DNA of 64,000 nt from Cunninghamia lanceolata (Eukaryota > Streptophyta > Pinopsida > Cupressales > Cupressaceae), in NCBI GenBank assembly GCA_027924645.1, contig BSBN01001359.1, positions 11,636,001 to 11,700,000 on the forward strand. The letters are read 5' to 3'. A program made the position numbers and the translations under genes. Shown here one piece after another: positions 61,101 to 64,000 of this stretch. Every line of letters begins with the position of its first letter. Position 1 is the first letter of the stretch. Below the pieces are notes generated by a model. The model was not told where the DNA came from. It searched no databases and worked only from the letters and a program-made list of their open reading frames with translations.

Positions 61101-62203
61101 CCACCATTCACAAAAGTAACTTGCACTCCAACATCATTAAGCTTACTAACAGAAAGTAAATTTTGAGCCAGACCTGGTATGTGTAGCACTCCATTCATTC
61201 CCTTTATTCTGCCATCTGGGAACTAGATTCTGACCCGTCCTCGTCCAAGAATTTCCAATGTTGAATCACTTGCCAGGAACACCTTTCCACCAGCATACGG
61301 TTCATACTTTGTGAACCACTCTCTGTGAGATGTCATACGAAAAGATGCTCCTGAATCAACCAACCAAACATCTTCGGATGCAGGCATTGCCAAAGCAACA
61401 ATGAAGGCATCAGCATCACTCTGTGAAGACTCAGAGTCAGAGAAGTTCTTCTTCTTCTTTTTCTCCTCTTTGCAGTCTTCCCTGATGTGTCCTTTCTGCC
61501 CACAATTCCAGCACTTCACCTTAGACTTTTTGCCAGGAGATTTTGATTTCCCCTCTGATTTGGACTTAGACTTCTTGTCCTTCTTCTTGCCTCTTTCCTT
61601 TGATCTACCTTGAACAGACAGGGCCTCTTTGGCTATCTCAGAAGATTTCCTCCACATCTCTTCAGATAACAATGAGGTAACAACCGCTTCAGTTGTAAAC
61701 GTGGTTGTTGTACTTCCAATAGCCATCACAAGTTGATCCCATGAGTCAGGTAAAGAACACAATAGAAGCATACAGCAGTCTTCCTCTTCTATTTTTACAC
61801 CTACAGACGTCAACTGTGCAACAATCAAATTAAATGTGTTCAGATGGTCTGCTACAAATGCACCTTCATCCATCTTCAGAGAATACAACTTCTTTCTGAG
61901 GAACAATTTATTCACCAAGGACTTGCCCTGGTAAATATCTCCCAACTTCTTCCACAAATCTTTGGCTGACTTCTCTTCATGGACGTTCAATAGAACAGAA
62001 TCCACAAGACTTAATCTTATCAGTCCTCTGGGTTTTCTGTCAGCTAGGTCCCAATCTTCTTGTTTCATGCTTGTAGGTTTAACCCCAGACACAACAATCC
62101 AAAGATCTCTATCGACTAGCAAATCTTCAGCCTTAATCTTCCACAACTCAAAGTTTGTGCCATTGAACTTTTCAATGTCTATTTTGCCTGATGTACTTGC
62201 CAT
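58196..62203 (-). pseudogene. Cop-G gag-pol, broken by nonsense codons
   Basis: On the minus strand from ATG 62203 (MASTSGKIDIEKFNG): gag (62203-61520), knuckle CWNCGQKGHIREDC (about 61514-61473), protease DSGASFRM (about 61362-61339), gag-pre-integrase HHRLGHIS (near 60900), integrase DVFGP and [14 protein letters not shown] (near 60440), RT (59650-58900) with YVDDM (59188-59174), RNase H (58640-58240), end near 58196. The second integrase Asp reads Asn (RTNNGSEY, about 60546-60523). In-frame stops: near 61223, 60917, 59900, 59678, 59605, 59447, 58643 and 58232. Most match Trp or Gln positions in the sister Cop-E. It would be the whole polyprotein if those codons were intact. Confidence 0.95.
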
Positions 62204-62295
62204 CTTATTTAATAGAATACACCTCTATAGAACTCCCACTCACTAAACTAACACAAAAAACCCAACCTACCAACAAGGATAACACAATGGGCCAG

Positions 62296-62307
62296 GCTCT
62301 GATACCA
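62296..62307 (-). promoter_or_regulatory. Cop-G primer-binding site
   Basis: The plus strand reads GCTCTGATACCA, the exact complement of TGGTATCAGAGC, two bases inside the LTR. Confidence 0.95.
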
Positions 62308-62309
62308 CT

Positions 62310-63601
62310 TTTAAGGAAAGCACAGGGGCAGAATACAGCTTCCCTAATGTTAATTCCAAGGGGACAATGCAGACAGGTAACTTTCTATTCAAAAACACAG
62401 ATGAATACACCAGAAAATACATAATACACAAACAAGAGACAGAGAAAGACACCAGATTTATGTGGGAAAAATCTTTCGAGTAAAAAACCCACCACCACAA
62501 GAGAACAATCTTTATTATAGTAAACTCAATATACAATAAAGATCCCAACTCTCCTTGCTCTGGTATCGATTCTCAAAAACATACACCATTCATCTACTTA
62601 CTGTACATTTACAGAATGAACTATGTATTCGAAACTCATCAACTACTCTCATCATCCGATGACTCCATTAGATCTCTATATTTAGTTTGCAAGTGCAAAA
62701 CTGTTTATTAACATCTGCCCTAACCATTTCATCTGACTTCTCCAGCAACGATTTCAGCCAACTGTCGCAACCATTCACATTCTGGTGTGACCAATTGTCC
62801 CACATGTAGCAAGTCGCAGAGGACACTTCAGTTTATAACCGCCAACCAACTATAAGACTATCGTCGGCAATTTTGTTGCCGATGATAACAAGTGAAAAGG
62901 CTCATCGGGGTGACACATGATTGTCGGTGAAGCAATTAACACTTATTCCAATGAACCTTGTCTCGCCGACACCTTCAGAAAGCCTTCATCAGAGTGGCTA
63001 CCATTCATCAGCCTGGGAACTTTAAGCTACGCCGATAGATGTCCTCTCGCCGACGCCCAGAGCTTCGCTCAACTCCATCGGTGAGACATCATACATCGGC
63101 CAAGGACTTCAAACTCCCACCGATAGCAGTTCTCACATTGATGCCAAACATCATCGGTATGACGGATAACATCAGAGTAACATCAGAGTGCTTAGCTGAC
63201 AGTAGTTCTCACACCGATAGGAAAAGGTCATCGCTGAGACATCAACCATCAGACAAATCCTCCTACGTCTCTCCGATCACCAAACTCACGCTGACAGGAT
63301 ACATCCATCAAGGTGACACATGACTTCGTATTGACATCTCATAGCTTGGCCAATGGAGATTGTTACACCGATGCCAATGCTTCATCGGAGAGACACAAGA
63401 GTATCTTCAAAAGACTTCTCACTTCTACCGATAGTGAAAGTCATTCTGATAGCACGCCATTCATCGGTATGAGCTCTACTGTCGGTGTGATATTACAAAG
63501 GTCAGCTGATATAGTAAGTCTACCCGATAACTTGAGTGTGACTGACGACCCATATATAGAAGGAGGTTCCAAGCAATAATTTGAGACACTAGGTCTCTTC
63601 A
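62310..63601 (-). repeat. Cop-G 5' LTR
   Basis: The plus strand runs from TTTAAGGAAAGC (TGTAAGG in the other copy) to GGTCTCTTCA. CCGAT/ATCGG words are better kept here than in the left copy (about 62880-63560). Confidence 0.95.
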
Positions 63602-63606
63602 ACATA

Positions 63607-63688
63607 TACAATACGCAAAATAATAAACCAAGTAAACAACAATCAAACATTCTGATCACTTTACCAACTTCTCAACCTACGCTTCCTC
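63607..63688 (+). pseudogene. Continuation of the 55737 frame beyond Cop-G
   Basis: When Cop-G and one copy of ACATA are set aside, this piece keeps the frame of 55737 open for 27 codons up to the Cop-H LTR. It is rich in Gln, Asn, Pro and Thr. It shows that the ORF was still open when Cop-G arrived. Confidence 0.6.
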
Positions 63689-64000
63689 TATTGCAAGTAT
63701 GTGCCTGATCCTTGTTGTCATTGGTGTCAACTGTATTTTATTCTATTACTTGCTTAGAAGACTTGTATGTTGAGGATATTGAGGAAATTAGCCTCTCTGG
63801 AAGAAACAAGTGAGTTACAGAGAAGTGCAGTACAAACAGTGAGTTGTATGCTGAAGAACAGTTCGGTAAACTACTCCGCATTTATTTCTTCTTGAAAATC
63901 ATGGTCTATGGATTGGAAGTAAGTTAGAGGTATGACTAAGGATGCTACATTCTAGGTCTGAGCCCTCCACATGAAGATATGAGTGAGTTGTGTTCACCAA
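63689..64000 (+). repeat. Cop-H: partial LTR of the Cop-F family
   Basis: It starts TATTGCAAGTATGTGCC, the same start as the Cop-F 5' LTR, and follows that LTR to the end of the window, plus orientation. The left flank has no polypurine tract, so this is a 5' LTR or a solo LTR that inserted into the 55737 frame. Confidence 0.85.

Larger units (their letters stand above)
56856..63601 (-). mobile_element. Cop-G: nearly complete Tork/Tnt1-like Copia element
   Basis: The left (3') LTR is 56856-58145, the right (5') LTR 62310-63601. The duplication ACATA lies at 56851-56855 and 63602-63606. The Met-type primer site (plus 62296-62307) and the polypurine tract (plus 58146-58158) are in place. Gag-pol has one long frame with stops but few frameshifts. 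The LTR copies differ at about 15 places in the first 230 bases, so it is not recent. Confidence 0.95.

Noticed and set aside
1..64000. A host gene, operon or defence system
   Set aside because: Every long frame with a recognisable domain belongs to a retroelement; no intron-exon gene model, rRNA, intact tRNA or bacterial-type gene cluster was found.

Overview
This 64-kb window looks like nuclear DNA from a plant with a large, repeat-filled genome, most likely a gymnosperm or conifer. That is an inference from the density of decayed, nested long-LTR retrotransposons and very AT-rich spacers. I found no bacterial-type operon, no rRNA, no intact tRNA and no convincing host gene. Almost every base belongs to a transposable element, and most coding regions are broken by stops and frameshifts. 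Working names used below: Cop-1, LINE, Gyp-A, Gyp-B, Cop-D, Cop-E, Cop-F, Lard-C, Cop-G, Cop-H.

Layout. 1-2415 is the 3' end and long LTR of a Sirevirus-like Copia element (Cop-1). A degenerate plant L1-type LINE on the + strand is split into three pieces (2416-3812, 12254-14407, 35731-36698) that run in order through endonuclease, reverse transcriptase and RNase H. Into it have inserted Gyp-A (3813-12253, a gag-only element with its own reverse-oriented solo LTR at 5743-6979) and Cop-D (14408-35730, minus strand, gag-protease only). Cop-D holds Cop-E (16462-31708, plus strand, Tork/Tnt1-like). Cop-E holds Cop-F (17806-25334, minus strand, Sirevirus-like) and a solo LTR (30213-31155). A second solo LTR (34250-35650) sits in the right LTR of Cop-D. 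Gyp-B (36699-52989), a sister of Gyp-A, follows and contains an unclassified 1.2-kb insert in its left LTR and the 7.6-kb element Lard-C (39905-47525), which has 2.7-kb LTRs and one gag frame. 52990-54430 holds unrecognised decayed ORFs. 54432-55735 is an LTR distantly related to Gyp-A/B. 55737 starts a clean ORF of unknown function that is cut by Cop-G (56856-63601, minus strand, sister of Cop-E) and again by the LTR of Cop-H from 63689.

Target-site duplications that I could read support most of the nesting: GGTTT for Cop-F, GTTCT for Cop-E, CTATC and ATAAC for the two solo LTRs, CTATT for Lard-C, ACATA for Cop-G. They give a relative order of events: LINE, then Cop-D, then Cop-E, then Cop-F.

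The most interesting signals are: a tRNA-Arg-like sequence just upstream of the 3' LTR of Lard-C whose 5' acceptor strand equals part of that element's primer-binding site; a perfect 12-bp inverted repeat bracketing the polypurine tract/LTR junction in two Sirevirus-like copies; stop codons shared by two gag-only sister elements; a nonsense and D-to-N mutation spectrum that fits cytosine-methylation decay; and a roughly 400-codon open frame with an internal repeat and no recognised domain.
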